A DNA stretch of 64,000 nucleotides, from positions 30,472 through 94,471 of the forward strand of contig RDXN01000053.1 in NCBI GenBank assembly GCA_004292855.1, in the 5' to 3' direction. Each line of letters begins with the position of its first letter. Position 1 is the stretch's first letter. Below are positions 7,474 through 16,216 of the stretch, piece by piece. The position numbers and the translations under genes were made by a program. The notes under the pieces are model-generated. The model was not told where the DNA came from, did not search any database, and saw only the letters and a program-made list of their open reading frames with translations. Source of the stretch: Cytophagales bacterium. GTDB lineage: Bacteria; Bacteroidota; Bacteroidia; Cytophagales; Spirosomataceae.

Positions 7474-8823
7474 TCAAAGTGGGTAGTAGCGGTCGTTTGT
7501 CCAAAGGCCCAGGGGATACACCGCGTCGACGGTACGTAATAAAAACACCGACGCCGGTTCACCACCCCCGAGGGCCAGAAACGTGTAGTACGCATCTGTA
7601 GGCCACTCCGAATGAACGGGTTGACTTGCCTCGTCGGCATCCACCAGAACATGCCGCCCGCCCTCGGTAGTGAGCGTCAGCGGGCCAACCACCTGCGGCA
7701 GGTCGTCGGCCCAGGGCGATTGGCTCAGTACGTCAGTTAGGCGTTGTTGCGCGGTTTGCCAATCAGGCAGAATCTCTGGCAAAGCGGTTCCAATAGGCGA
7801 ATGACTAAGCGATTCGGTTTTCAGCACAGCCCGGTACGGCAACCGACCTGGGTAAAACACAAGGGTGGCCGTGGTGCGTGTTCCGGGTATTAGCAGGGTC
7901 TGAATCGGCGTGTTTTTGTAGGCATACTGCAACACCTGCGCGAACCGACCCGATTCCTGACCTAGCAAATACGTCTTCTGAACCGTCAGATCGTCTTCCT
8001 GTGTGGTTTGGCGAGCCAGCACCCAAAATCCGTCTGTGAGCACCGGGGCCGTGGGCGACTCTAACAATTCTTTCTGGTTGATTGTCAGACCAACGGCGGC
8101 TTTCACGTCGTTTGCCAAATCGGGCGGGAGTTGGGGCAGGCGATCTACGGCCCGACAGAGCAGATACAACCGGCCCACCTGTGCCACGGCCTGCGCGTGC
8201 CAGGCGTTTCCGTTGTAGAATGGGAGGTTACCCAGTTGCTTTACCCGGTAGGCCAAACCTGGTGCTTTTGCATCGACCATTCGGGCGGCCAGTTGATTCC
8301 AGTAGGCAGCTCCTTTGTCGGGCAGGGTGAGCAGGCCCGCCCGCATGAGGTCTTCGAGCCAGCGCATTAATTCGGCGTTGCCGGCCCGGATGCTGTCGAG
8401 CCGGTCGGTCATGCGTTTTTCAGAAGCCCCCACCTTGTTCAAGTCGGTTTTGGGCGATGAATCAGGAGCATCAGCGGGGGCTTTTTGGGCTTTCTCCTGT
8501 CGCTTGTCCATCCATTCGGTAACCCATGCGGGTTCGTCGGATGTTTTGAACAGGGCAGGTTCCCCGGCATAAAGCAACAAGAGGCCAATACCATGCTTGC
8601 AGGGGAATTTGCGGCTAGGGCAGGAACACTTGAACGCCAGATTCTGGAGGTCGGCTTGTGTGCGGTACGGGTCTTTGCCGCTCCCCTGCACTTCGCCCCA
8701 AACAACGCGATCATTCAGGGCCAGGGTGGGCCATTTTCGGGCCTGAGCAAGGTCTTTTCCGGCTTTCAGCGAGGCCGCATCCGGGGCAAGTGAGTGGATT
8801 TGATCGGTGGTAAATGTCGGCAC
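7474..8823 (-). CDS. SWIM zinc-finger protein (YehQ-like)
   Basis: 449 residues with a SWIM zinc finger at residues 66-77: CSCPSRKFPCKH, giving ligands Cys66, Cys68, Cys75 and His77 in the CxCx(n)CxH pattern. The first 60 residues and the run after the finger (GIGLLLLYAGEP) match the bacterial SWIM family. The middle carries a charged linker rich in Lys/Glu/Pro. SWIM fingers bind DNA or proteins. In E. coli the homologous yehQ is in the yehL-yehM-yehP-yehQ set, matching the partners here. It is the first gene of the minus-strand set; a hairpin at 8857-8902 separates it from def upstream. Role unknown beyond the domain. Confidence 0.9.
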   Translation of the reverse strand: MPTFTTDQIHSLAPDAASLKAGKDLAQARKWPTLALNDRVVWGEVQGSGKDPYRTQADLQNLAFKCSCPSRKFPCKHGIGLLLLYAGEPALFKTSDEPAWVTEWMDKRQEKAQKAPADAPDSSPKTDLNKVGASEKRMTDRLDSIRAGNAELMRWLEDLMRAGLLTLPDKGAAYWNQLAARMVDAKAPGLAYRVKQLGNLPFYNGNAWHAQAVAQVGRLYLLCRAVDRLPQLPPDLANDVKAAVGLTINQKELLESPTAPVLTDGFWVLARQTTQEDDLTVQKTYLLGQESGRFAQVLQYAYKNTPIQTLLIPGTRTTATLVFYPGRLPYRAVLKTESLSHSPIGTALPEILPDWQTAQQRLTDVLSQSPWADDLPQVVGPLTLTTEGGRHVLVDADEASQPVHSEWPTDAYYTFLALGGGEPASVFLLRTVDAVYPLGLWTNDRYYPL

Positions 8824-8856
8824 AGGGCAGGGTTTAAATACCCTACAAGATACACC

Positions 8857-8902
8857 AACGGCGCGAATTTGCCAAGGTTTACCCGGACAAATTCGCGCCG
8901 TT
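8857..8902 (-). terminator. 15-bp perfect hairpin between def and the SWIM operon
   Basis: Arms AACGGCGCGAATTTG (8857-8871) and CAAATTCGCGCCGTT (8888-8902) pair perfectly with a 16-nt loop. The hairpin begins 24 bp after the def stop (minus strand) and ends 34 bp before the SWIM start, so it could terminate def transcription. There is no clean U-run after it, so a processing or attenuation structure is also possible. Confidence 0.55.
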
Positions 8903-8926
8903 TCAGGCTAAAAAAAGGTTCTTACT

Positions 8927-9502
8927 TTATAGTTTTGGAAACCGCATCCGGTACTCCACGTCGACCTTACCTTTGGTGATATCAGCGAGTTTTTTCCTGA
9001 GCAACGTACGTTTCAGGGGCGACAAATAATCGGTAAAGAGCTTGCCTTCGAGGTGGTCATATTCGTGCTGAATAATACGCGCAGCCATACCGTCGTATTC
9101 CTCCTCGTGCTCGTTCCAGTCGGTATCGAAGTAGCGAATCACCACAATTTCAGGCCGGTAGATCTCCGCACGGATGCCGGGAATGCTCAGGCAACCTTCC
9201 TCAAACGCCCACTCATCACCGTCTTCTTCAATAATTTCGGGGTTGATAAACGTCTTTTTAAAGCCCTCAAGACTAGGGTCTTTGTCTTCTAGTTTTTCGT
9301 CGTCGTTCAGGGCCGTGCCATCCACCACAAACAGGCGGATACCGTGCCCAACCTGCGGGGCCGCCAAACCAATACCCGACGATGCGTACATGGTCTCGAA
9401 CATTTCGTCGCTGAATTTCTTTACATCCATCTCATTCGGATCGATGTCTCTGGCTCGTTTACGCAGAACCGGATCGCCGTAGGCTACAATAGGGAGAATC
9501 AT
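8927..9502 (-). CDS. def: Peptide deformylase
   Basis: 191 residues with all three deformylase motifs in order: motif I GIGLAAPQVG (about residues 43-52), motif II EGCLSIPG (about 106-113, metal-ligand Cys), and motif III QHEYDHLEG (about 150-158, the HExxH-type pair with catalytic Glu). It removes the formyl group from the N-terminal Met of nascent proteins, using a ferrous or similar metal ion. An acidic insert before motif II (DDEKLEDKDPSLEGFKKT) is common in Bacteroidota deformylases. It lies downstream of ruvX on the same strand, separated by a repeat element, an arrangement often seen in this phylum. Confidence 0.97.
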   Translation of the reverse strand: MILPIVAYGDPVLRKRARDIDPNEMDVKKFSDEMFETMYASSGIGLAAPQVGHGIRLFVVDGTALNDDEKLEDKDPSLEGFKKTFINPEIIEEDGDEWAFEEGCLSIPGIRAEIYRPEIVVIRYFDTDWNEHEEEYDGMAARIIQHEYDHLEGKLFTDYLSPLKRTLLRKKLADITKGKVDVEYRMRFPKL

Positions 9503-9507
9503 ATTTA

Positions 9508-9579
9508 GTAAACAGTGAGCAGTGAGCAGTAGGCACTAGCTGGCGCAAAAATGCCAACTGCCAACTGCTCACTGCTTAC
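9508..9579. repeat. AGTGAGCAG-type inverted repeat between ruvX and def
   Basis: Left arm GTAAACAGTGAGCAGTGAGC and right arm CTGCTCACTGCTTAC, with an inner TGGC/GCCA pair, form a long imperfect hairpin filling nearly the whole ruvX-def gap. It touches the ruvX stop codon. The same sequence family recurs at 35434-35509, and a diverged relative is at 32066-32136. Confidence 0.75.
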
Positions 9580-9995
9580 TTTTTTTGCTGTTCCATAAAA
9601 GACTGTAAAATAATGGCCGCGCTGATCTTGTCGATGTTGCCCGATTTTTCGCGCCGGTCTTTCCGCGACGAACCGCCCGCAATCATGGCTTGCAGGGCCA
9701 TTTTGCTCGTAAACCGCTCATCGTGCAGGTGAACCGGTGTTTCGGGGAAAGCGTTCTGCAACGCCCGCACGAAGCTCTTTACGCGGGGGGTATTATCGGT
9801 TTCTTCGCCGTTGAGCCGCCGGGGCATCCCCACCACAAACGCTTCGACGGGTTCGGTTTGGGCGTAGTTTCGCAAAAAAGCTACTACCGTATGCGATGGG
9901 ATCGTGTCGAGTGCCGACGCGATGATCTGCAACGGATCGGTCACGGCAATCCCCGTGCGTTTAGCTCCAAAGTCGATGGCAACAAGTCGCGACAT
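9576..9995 (-). CDS. ruvX: Putative pre-16S rRNA nuclease / Holliday-junction resolvase YqgF (RuvX)
   Basis: 139 residues of the RNase H-like YqgF fold. The N-terminus LVAIDFGAKRTGIAVTDPLQ carries the first catalytic Asp. VEAFVVGMPRRLNGEE is the GxP loop, and VHLHDERFTSKMA gives the central DERFTS motif. The C-terminal KSGNIDKISAAIILQSFM carries the last catalytic Asp. It is essential in many bacteria and acts in 16S rRNA 5' maturation; the resolvase name is historical. It is the first gene of a ruvX-def pair and is divergent from the Nudix gene, with a very long hairpin between them. Confidence 0.95.
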   Translation of the reverse strand: MSRLVAIDFGAKRTGIAVTDPLQIIASALDTIPSHTVVAFLRNYAQTEPVEAFVVGMPRRLNGEETDNTPRVKSFVRALQNAFPETPVHLHDERFTSKMALQAMIAGGSSRKDRREKSGNIDKISAAIILQSFMEQQKK

Positions 9996-10040
9996 AATAC
10001 CGGCAAAGATACGGCAGTTTGCTAAGACGGGATATTATTT

Positions 10041-10125
10041 GGGTTTTTTCGACAGGATTACAGGATTTTACAGGATTTTTGTTTCTCAGACAATCCTGTA
10101 AAATCCTGTAATCCTGTCAAAACCC
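10041..10125. repeat. 27-bp perfect hairpin built of ACAGGATT repeats in the ruvX/Nudix divergent gap
   Basis: The left arm 10051-10077 and right arm 10092-10118 pair over 27 bp without mismatch around a 14-nt loop, and GGGTTTT at 10041 faces AAAACCC at 10119-10125 outside it. Each arm consists of ACAGGATT units (three on the left). The right arm ends 8 bp before the Nudix ATG, so the structure lies in the 5' leader of that gene, where a terminator is not expected. Confidence 0.9.
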
Positions 10126-10126
10126 A

Positions 10127-10633
10127 ATGCCGAAGATGAATTTTTGCCCGAACTGCGCCAGTCCGCTTGTTAAAGGTGAGGCCTCCGGGCGCGAGCGGCT
10201 GATCTGCTCCAAAAACTGCGGTTACATTTTTTACAATAACCCACTCCCCGTTGTCGGGGCCATTGTGGAGTATGATAACGACACCGTTGTGCTAACTCAA
10301 AACATCGGTTGGCCCGCCGACTGGTTCGGCATTGTGACGGGCTTTTTGGAGAAAGGCGAAGAACCCGCCGAGGCCGTCCTGCGCGAGATTAACGAAGAGT
10401 TGGGTCTGGAGCAGGCCGAGATTGTCGAGTTTCTGGGCATTTATACCTTCTATCAGCGCAACGAGATCATTTTTACCTATCACGTGCGGGCAACGGGCGA
10501 GATCACGATGGACGAGACCGAGCTACAGGCCATCAAAATCGTACCCATCTCGAAGTTGCGTCCGTGGCCTTTCGGCACCGGCCCGGCGGTGAAACAATGG
10601 TTGGAAAAGCGGGGCATTACAAGTGGGCAGTAA
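10127..10633 (+). CDS. Zinc-ribbon Nudix hydrolase
   Basis: 168 residues. A small zinc ribbon comes first (Cys7, Cys10, Cys27, Cys31 in CPNC and CSKNC), then a Nudix domain whose box spans about residues 72-94: GFLEKGEEPAEAVLRE continuing INEELGL, matching Gx5Ex7REUxEExGU with all catalytic acids. Nudix enzymes cleave nucleoside diphosphates linked to another moiety. The ribbon-plus-Nudix layout recalls NudC-type NADH pyrophosphatases, but the protein is shorter and the substrate cannot be told. The start is ATG at 10127; an ATG at 10136 in frame would remove three residues. It is convergent with the histidine kinase that follows. Confidence 0.92.
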   Translation: MPKMNFCPNCASPLVKGEASGRERLICSKNCGYIFYNNPLPVVGAIVEYDNDTVVLTQNIGWPADWFGIVTGFLEKGEEPAEAVLREINEELGLEQAEIVEFLGIYTFYQRNEIIFTYHVRATGEITMDETELQAIKIVPISKLRPWPFGTGPAVKQWLEKRGITSGQ

Positions 10634-10646
10634 CGACTTCCTACCC

Positions 10647-13600
10647 CTACACCGACCGGGTCGTAACGGCCGCCTGAACGGGCTGCTCAGGGTCAGCGGC
10701 TTTCAATGGGATTTCGATAAACGCTTTGGTACCCCGACCCGCCCCGGTTTGCCAGGCAATTTTACCTTCCAGAATCCCCACCCGCGACTCAATGTTGCCG
10801 ATGCCCAGCCCGCGCCCGCTTTTCTCGTAATCGAACCCCTGCCCGTTGTCGGTGTATTCGAGGTGCAGGGTGTTGTCCTGCGCTTTGATCTGGAGCGAAA
10901 TATGACTCGCCTGCGCGTGTTTGAGCGAGTTATTGACCAATTCCTGTGTAATCCGGTATAGCATCAGGCCCGTGTTTTTGGGCAATTGCGGAGGAGCCTG
11001 CATCACCGTGAGTTGCATCTGTACGGCTTCGGTGGCATTAATTCGCCCAAACAATTCTTCCACGGCGGCAATGTAGCCGTGTTGTTCCAGGGTGCGCGGG
11101 TCAAGCTTGCGGAGCAGCGTTCGGACGTCGCTGATGGTGTCGTTGATTAGTCCGAACATATTCGATTTAATCGACTTCACATCATTCGTTTCGGGGGCGT
11201 GTTGTACCAGTTGCGAGGTGTAGAGTTTGAGCGTGGCGAGTCGGGTGCCAATTTCGTCGTGGAGGTCGCGGGCAATGCTTTTCTTGGTCTGCTCCTGCAC
11301 GCTGTAGGCGAGTTTAAGCCGTTCGGCTTCTTTGGTTCTGATAAGTTCCTCCCGGCGTCGCACATACCAGAACGCCAGCCCCGTGAGCGTTCCAACGAGC
11401 AACAGCATGAACGGCACCGACCGCCAAAACGGGGGGCTGATCCGAATCCGCACTTCCCGCACGTAATTGCTCCAGTGGTTGTCTTTGTTGGCAGCTTTCA
11501 CCTGAAACAGATAGTCGCCCGTGGGCAGGTTCGCATACCGCACATACGTTCGTTCACCACCATTTACCCAACGGTCGTCGTGCCCAACGAGTTGGTACTG
11601 ATACGTATTGTGGCCGTTGCTCAGGTAGTCGAGGGCCGAAAATTCGAGTGATAGCGTGTTTTGTCGGTGGGTCAGGTCAATCTCATCGACCTCGCCTACG
11701 TACTGATTCTGAGGCCTATACGGTTCCTCATTGATGGTCAGGTTATAGATATGGACCTTCGGGTTGGAGCGTCGGGTCCGAAACGTTTCGGGGCGGAAGT
11801 AGTTGAACCCATCGACCCCACCAAAATACAACTGCCCTTTTGCGGTTCTAAGGTGCGCGTTGCCATTGAATTCGTAGCCTTGCAGGCCATCGGTCAGGGT
11901 GAAGTTGGTAAACTGCTGCGTGGCCGGATCGAACCGCGAAATTCCCCGGTTTGTGCTAACCCATTGTGCGCCTTCCTTGTCCGACAGGGCACCATACACA
12001 AAGGAATTGGCAAGGCCGTGTTTTTCGTTAAAGAGGTTGATCTTGTGGGTTTTACGATCATACGCAGCCAGCCCCCGATCCGTACTTATCCATACGGTTT
12101 GCCCAACCGGGTCGTCCTGAAAATGCAGGATTGTGAACCCCGACAAGCCAATTCGGTGTAGCTGCCAGGGTTTGTTGCTACCCGGCGGGGGCAGTTGATA
12201 GATAAAAAAGCCGTGCAGATACGACCCTACCCAAAGCTGACGCGTGGCTCGGTCGAACTGAAAACAGAACAAATTATGGTGAGGCAACGCGGGCAATTGG
12301 TTCCAGGTGTGGGTATTGGTGTTGAGGGCAAAAATGCCATCTTCGGTTGCCCCTAAAATTGTAGTCGAGTCAATCGAAACCATGTTTCGGACGTAGTTGG
12401 CTGCCACCAAACTATTGAACCGTTGTGGAAATGGCACTGGTTCAAACGTTCGGGTTTGGGGGCGGTAGCGCATGGCCCCGGCAATTGATCCCACCCAGAT
12501 CGTACCGCGCCAGTCGCGATACAGCGACTTAATAAAGTTGTGCATCGGCAACGTGCTGCGTTCCATGTCGGTCAGGTAACGGTCAACAATTTGCCGGGTT
12601 TCGGGGTCGAACACGTTGATTCCCTTTTCGGTGGCAATCCAAACCCGCCGGGGGGTCTCCTCCAGCATTGCCCGCACCGAATAGTTACTGAGTTGGTGGG
12701 TGGCATCAATGGCCGGATCGCCCGGCTGTCGGCTTTTTAGCATTCCACTGAACAAGAACGAGTTGGGCACCACCCGCGCTAGCCCGTCGGGGTCTACGTT
12801 GGCCCAAACGATGTTCTGATTGTCGACATAAACCTTACTGATTTCGTAGTGTTTTAGCCGATGGTTATTGTTGGTGAAATGAGTAACAGCCCCAAACATT
12901 CGCGCCCGTTTATCGAAAAACAGCAGCCCATGTGCCTGCGTACCCATCCAGAGCAGGCCCGACTGATCTTCGGCCAGGCTATACACCGGACTCAGCAGGC
13001 GCGTAGGCCCCAACTGAAAGCTTTCGTAGTTACAGGTCTGGTAATCCAGTCGAATCAGGGTGGTGGCCGTACCAAGCCAGGCAATTTGATCTTTGTCGAT
13101 AAAGAACGAGAAAATAGCCAGTGGGACGCCAATTTCGTTGGTTGGCCCCTCGCCAAAATAGGTGTGAATGCTGCGGTCGCGAATACTGTACCGGACAACG
13201 CCCTTGGCGGCATGTACCCACACATCGCCCGCCGGTGTGCGAACGGTAGAGCTTTGCAAATCGTATTCGCGGGCAGGTTTCAGGCTGGGGTTCAGCACTT
13301 TCCGGGTCATGGTGTGCCAGTTTAACGACACCATCCCCTCGGCATCGCTCAGGTAAAGCACCTCGTTCGCATCGGAGTAAAACGGCAACGTCCGGCTGTT
13401 TATGGGGCGACCCGTGGCCGGGTTTCGGGGCTTGTAACACGTGAATCCGTCGCGTTGGCGGTCGTAGCGGTTCAGGCCTTCTTCGGTGCCAATCCAAAGG
13501 TTCCCATCGGGGGTTTCAACGATGCCCGAAATATTCACGCCCTGTATGGCCCCCGTAGGTGCGTCGGGTTGTTTGCGTTGATCCAATGCCGGCTGACCAA

Positions 13601-13853
13601 GTCCCAGTTCGACCGTGACAGGCCGAAACGTGCGAAACGAGTGTCCATCGTAGCGGTTCAGGCCGTCCTGCGTACCAAACCACATAAACCCCCGGCTATC
13701 TTTCAGCATATAATACACGGACCCCTGTGCCAATCCCTGTGCCACCCCAATATGATCGACCCGGTAGGTTTGCCCGCAAACCGACCCGCCCAGCATCAGT
13801 AACACGCTGACAGCTAAACAGGCCATTCTCCAATAGGATGTAAACAGAACCAT
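10647..13853 (-). CDS. Two-component regulator-propeller sensor histidine kinase
   Basis: 1068 residues. After an N-terminal signal or anchor (ACLAVSVLLMLGGSVCGQ) come repeated reg_prop blades such as GFMWFGTQDGLNRYDG and GNLWIGTEEGLNRYDR, forming a periplasmic propeller. A Y_Y_Y domain follows (about 690-770, with YQYQLVGHDDRWVNGG), then one membrane helix (PFMLLLVGTLTGLAFWYV). The kinase is of HisKA_3/NarX type, with the phospho-accepting His in RDLHDEIGTRLATLKLY (about residue 864), and HATPase boxes ELVNNSLKHAQAS and DNGQGFDYEKSGRGLGIGNI. It lacks the receiver and AraC domains of hybrid Bacteroides sensors. No response regulator gene is adjacent, so its partner must be elsewhere. Such propellers usually sense oligosaccharides or other periplasmic ligands; the ligand is unknown. 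Confidence 0.95.
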   Translation of the reverse strand: MVLFTSYWRMACLAVSVLLMLGGSVCGQTYRVDHIGVAQGLAQGSVYYMLKDSRGFMWFGTQDGLNRYDGHSFRTFRPVTVELGLGQPALDQRKQPDAPTGAIQGVNISGIVETPDGNLWIGTEEGLNRYDRQRDGFTCYKPRNPATGRPINSRTLPFYSDANEVLYLSDAEGMVSLNWHTMTRKVLNPSLKPAREYDLQSSTVRTPAGDVWVHAAKGVVRYSIRDRSIHTYFGEGPTNEIGVPLAIFSFFIDKDQIAWLGTATTLIRLDYQTCNYESFQLGPTRLLSPVYSLAEDQSGLLWMGTQAHGLLFFDKRARMFGAVTHFTNNNHRLKHYEISKVYVDNQNIVWANVDPDGLARVVPNSFLFSGMLKSRQPGDPAIDATHQLSNYSVRAMLEETPRRVWIATEKGINVFDPETRQIVDRYLTDMERSTLPMHNFIKSLYRDWRGTIWVGSIAGAMRYRPQTRTFEPVPFPQRFNSLVAANYVRNMVSIDSTTILGATEDGIFALNTNTHTWNQLPALPHHNLFCFQFDRATRQLWVGSYLHGFFIYQLPPPGSNKPWQLHRIGLSGFTILHFQDDPVGQTVWISTDRGLAAYDRKTHKINLFNEKHGLANSFVYGALSDKEGAQWVSTNRGISRFDPATQQFTNFTLTDGLQGYEFNGNAHLRTAKGQLYFGGVDGFNYFRPETFRTRRSNPKVHIYNLTINEEPYRPQNQYVGEVDEIDLTHRQNTLSLEFSALDYLSNGHNTYQYQLVGHDDRWVNGGERTYVRYANLPTGDYLFQVKAANKDNHWSNYVREVRIRISPPFWRSVPFMLLLVGTLTGLAFWYVRRREELIRTKEAERLKLAYSVQEQTKKSIARDLHDEIGTRLATLKLYTSQLVQHAPETNDVKSIKSNMFGLINDTISDVRTLLRKLDPRTLEQHGYIAAVEELFGRINATEAVQMQLTVMQAPPQLPKNTGLMLYRITQELVNNSLKHAQASHISLQIKAQDNTLHLEYTDNGQGFDYEKSGRGLGIGNIESRVGILEGKIAWQTGAGRGTKAFIEIPLKAADPEQPVQAAVTTRSV

Positions 13854-14014
13854 ACGTGGGGCAATTGAACGATGGGGAAAAATACTCTATTTACACAGAA
13901 GGCCCAAATTAATCTATCGAAACAACAGGCATCCCTGAGCAAAAATCACCATAAGTAGATATCATGTCGACTACAAAGTCTACAGTCTTTCTCGAAAATT
14001 ACCTACGAATGCGT

Positions 14015-14047
14015 GTTGGCAGGGTTCGCCACGAATCCGTACTTTTG
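14015..14047 (+). promoter_or_regulatory. Bacteroidota-type promoter of the prolyl oligopeptidase gene
   Basis: TACTTTTG at 14040-14047 fits the Bacteroidota -7 consensus TAnnTTTG, and TTGG at 14015-14018 is a plausible -33 element, 21 nt upstream of it. The element lies 36 bp before the ATG at 14083. Confidence 0.5.
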
Positions 14048-14082
14048 TATTTACTCCCTTTCAACACCCAAATACTGTTTCT

Positions 14083-16203
14083 ATGCGCTTAACTTCACTT
14101 CTTTTCATGATGGCAGGCACTACGGCCGCCTTTGCGCAGGCCCCACTTACTTACCCAACGAGCCGCAAAACAGACCAAACCGATACCTACCACGGCACCG
14201 CCGTTGCCGATCCCTACCGGTGGCTCGAAGACGACCGCTCTGCCGAAACGGGTGAGTGGGTCAAGGCCCAGAACACCGTAACGTTTGGCTACCTGGAGCA
14301 AATCCCGTACCGCAAACAGCTTCAGGAGCGGCTCGAAAAAATTTACAATTACCCGAAATTCTCGGCCCCCTCGCGCAAGAAAGACTGGTTCTATTTCTAT
14401 AAGAACGACGGCCTCCAGAACCAGTCGGTGCTGTATAGGCAAAAAGGCATCGACGGCACGCCGGAGGTGATTTTGGACCCCAATAAGCTCTCGACCGATG
14501 GCACTACGCGGCTTTCGCGTTTTAACATTTCTAAAGATGGTCGCTATGCCGTGGTCGGCACCTCAAAAGGCGGCTCCGACTGGAACGAGTACCAAATTAT
14601 GGACCTGAGTACGAGGCAATACCTGCCCGAAAAAATCGAATGGGTAAAGGTTTCTGGCGCATCGTGGCAGGGCAATGGGTTCTACTACAGTCGTTATCCT
14701 AAACCCGAGGGCAGCGCGTTGGCGGCAAAAAACGAAAACCATCAGGTGTTTTATCACACCCTCAACACCCCTCAATCAGCAGATCGGCTCGTGTTTGAAG
14801 ATGCTAAGAATCCGCAACGGTTTCACACAGTCGCCACCTCCGAAGACGAGCGGTTTGTATTGCTCACCGTGAGCGACCGGGGCAAGGGTAAAGATGGCAA
14901 CGCCCTGTTTTTCATGGACCTTCTGAAAGGCGACAAGACCTTCAAACCCGTACTAGCCGAGGTCACCGACTTCAGCTATAATGTTATTGACAATGAGGGC
15001 GATAAACTCCTGATCGAGACCAACGCGAATGCGCCCAATGGCAAACTCGTTCAGTTTTCGACGGCCACCAGTACATTTTCGGACCTCCTTCCCGAAAAAG
15101 CCGAACCCCTCACGAGCGTGGGCACGGCGGGTGGTAAACTATTCGCATCGTACTCCAAAGACGTAACCACTCAGGTGCGTGTATACGACCTAAACGGCAA
15201 GCTCGAAAACGATATCCAGTTTCCATCGGTGGGCACGGCGAGTGGCTTCGACGGGCAGCGCGACGACAAATTTGTGTTCTACACGTTTACCTCGTTCACG
15301 TTCCCCCCGACTATTTACCGCTATGATTTGGCGACTCGCAAAAGTACCGTGTTCCGCGAGCCGGAAGTGGATTTTAAACCCACCGATTACGAGACCAAAC
15401 AGGTGTTCTATACGAGTAAAGACGGCACCAAAGTGCCTATGTTTATCACCTACAAAAAGGGCATCCGGCTCGATGGCTCCAACCCTACCCTGCTTTACGG
15501 TTACGGCGGGTTCAACATCAGCCTGCCACCCGCCTTTAGTCCGTTGCGGATCGGTTTTTTGGAGCAAGGGGGCGTTTATGCACAAGCCAACCTGCGCGGG
15601 GGGAGCGAATACGGCGAGAAATGGCACGAACAAGGCATGAAGCTGAAAAAGCAAAACGTATTCGACGATTTTATCGCGGCTGCCGAGTACCTGATTAAGG
15701 AAAAATACACTTCGTCGGCAACGTTAGCCATTAATGGCGGCTCCAACGGGGGCTTGCTGGTGGGGGCCGTGATGAATCAGCGGCCCGAACTGTTCAAGGT
15801 GGCTGTGCCGCAGGTAGGCGTTATGGACATGCTCCGGTTCCACAAGTTTACGATTGGCTGGAACTGGATTGCCGACTACGGCAGCAGCGACAACGCCGAT
15901 GAGTTCAAGGCGTTGAATGCCTATTCGCCGATCCACAACATCCGGCCCGGTATCAACTACCCCGCCACACTTATCACCACCGCCGACCACGACGACCGGG
16001 TGGTGCCTGCGCACTCGTTCAAGTACGCGGCTACGCTCCAGGCGGCTTACAAAGGCACCAACCCGATGCTGATTCGGATCGATACGAACTCGGGTCACGG
16101 AGCCAGCAATACCAAAAAAGCCATTGAAGCCAGTGCCGACATCTACGCGTTTATTCTCTGGAACATGGGCGTTCGGAGCTTGCGCGAGGTGGCGCGGAAG
16201 TAA
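14083..16203 (+). CDS. Prolyl oligopeptidase (S9A family), secreted
   Basis: 706 residues. A signal peptide (MRLTSLLFMMAGTTAAFAQ) is followed by the seven-bladed propeller (about 75-420) and the alpha/beta-hydrolase domain. The nucleophile is in GGSNGG (Ser at about 554), the acid in TADHDDRVVPAHS (about 634-643), and the catalytic His in SGHGASNTKK (about 673). The N-terminal DTYHGTAVADPYRWLEDD motif is characteristic of S9A. It cleaves short peptides after proline, here in the periplasm or outside. Monocistronic: a promoter-like site lies upstream and a strong terminator at 16217-16252. Confidence 0.97.
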   Translation: MRLTSLLFMMAGTTAAFAQAPLTYPTSRKTDQTDTYHGTAVADPYRWLEDDRSAETGEWVKAQNTVTFGYLEQIPYRKQLQERLEKIYNYPKFSAPSRKKDWFYFYKNDGLQNQSVLYRQKGIDGTPEVILDPNKLSTDGTTRLSRFNISKDGRYAVVGTSKGGSDWNEYQIMDLSTRQYLPEKIEWVKVSGASWQGNGFYYSRYPKPEGSALAAKNENHQVFYHTLNTPQSADRLVFEDAKNPQRFHTVATSEDERFVLLTVSDRGKGKDGNALFFMDLLKGDKTFKPVLAEVTDFSYNVIDNEGDKLLIETNANAPNGKLVQFSTATSTFSDLLPEKAEPLTSVGTAGGKLFASYSKDVTTQVRVYDLNGKLENDIQFPSVGTASGFDGQRDDKFVFYTFTSFTFPPTIYRYDLATRKSTVFREPEVDFKPTDYETKQVFYTSKDGTKVPMFITYKKGIRLDGSNPTLLYGYGGFNISLPPAFSPLRIGFLEQGGVYAQANLRGGSEYGEKWHEQGMKLKKQNVFDDFIAAAEYLIKEKYTSSATLAINGGSNGGLLVGAVMNQRPELFKVAVPQVGVMDMLRFHKFTIGWNWIADYGSSDNADEFKALNAYSPIHNIRPGINYPATLITTADHDDRVVPAHSFKYAATLQAAYKGTNPMLIRIDTNSGHGASNTKKAIEASADIYAFILWNMGVRSLREVARK

Positions 16204-16216
16204 GGGAACAAAAAAC

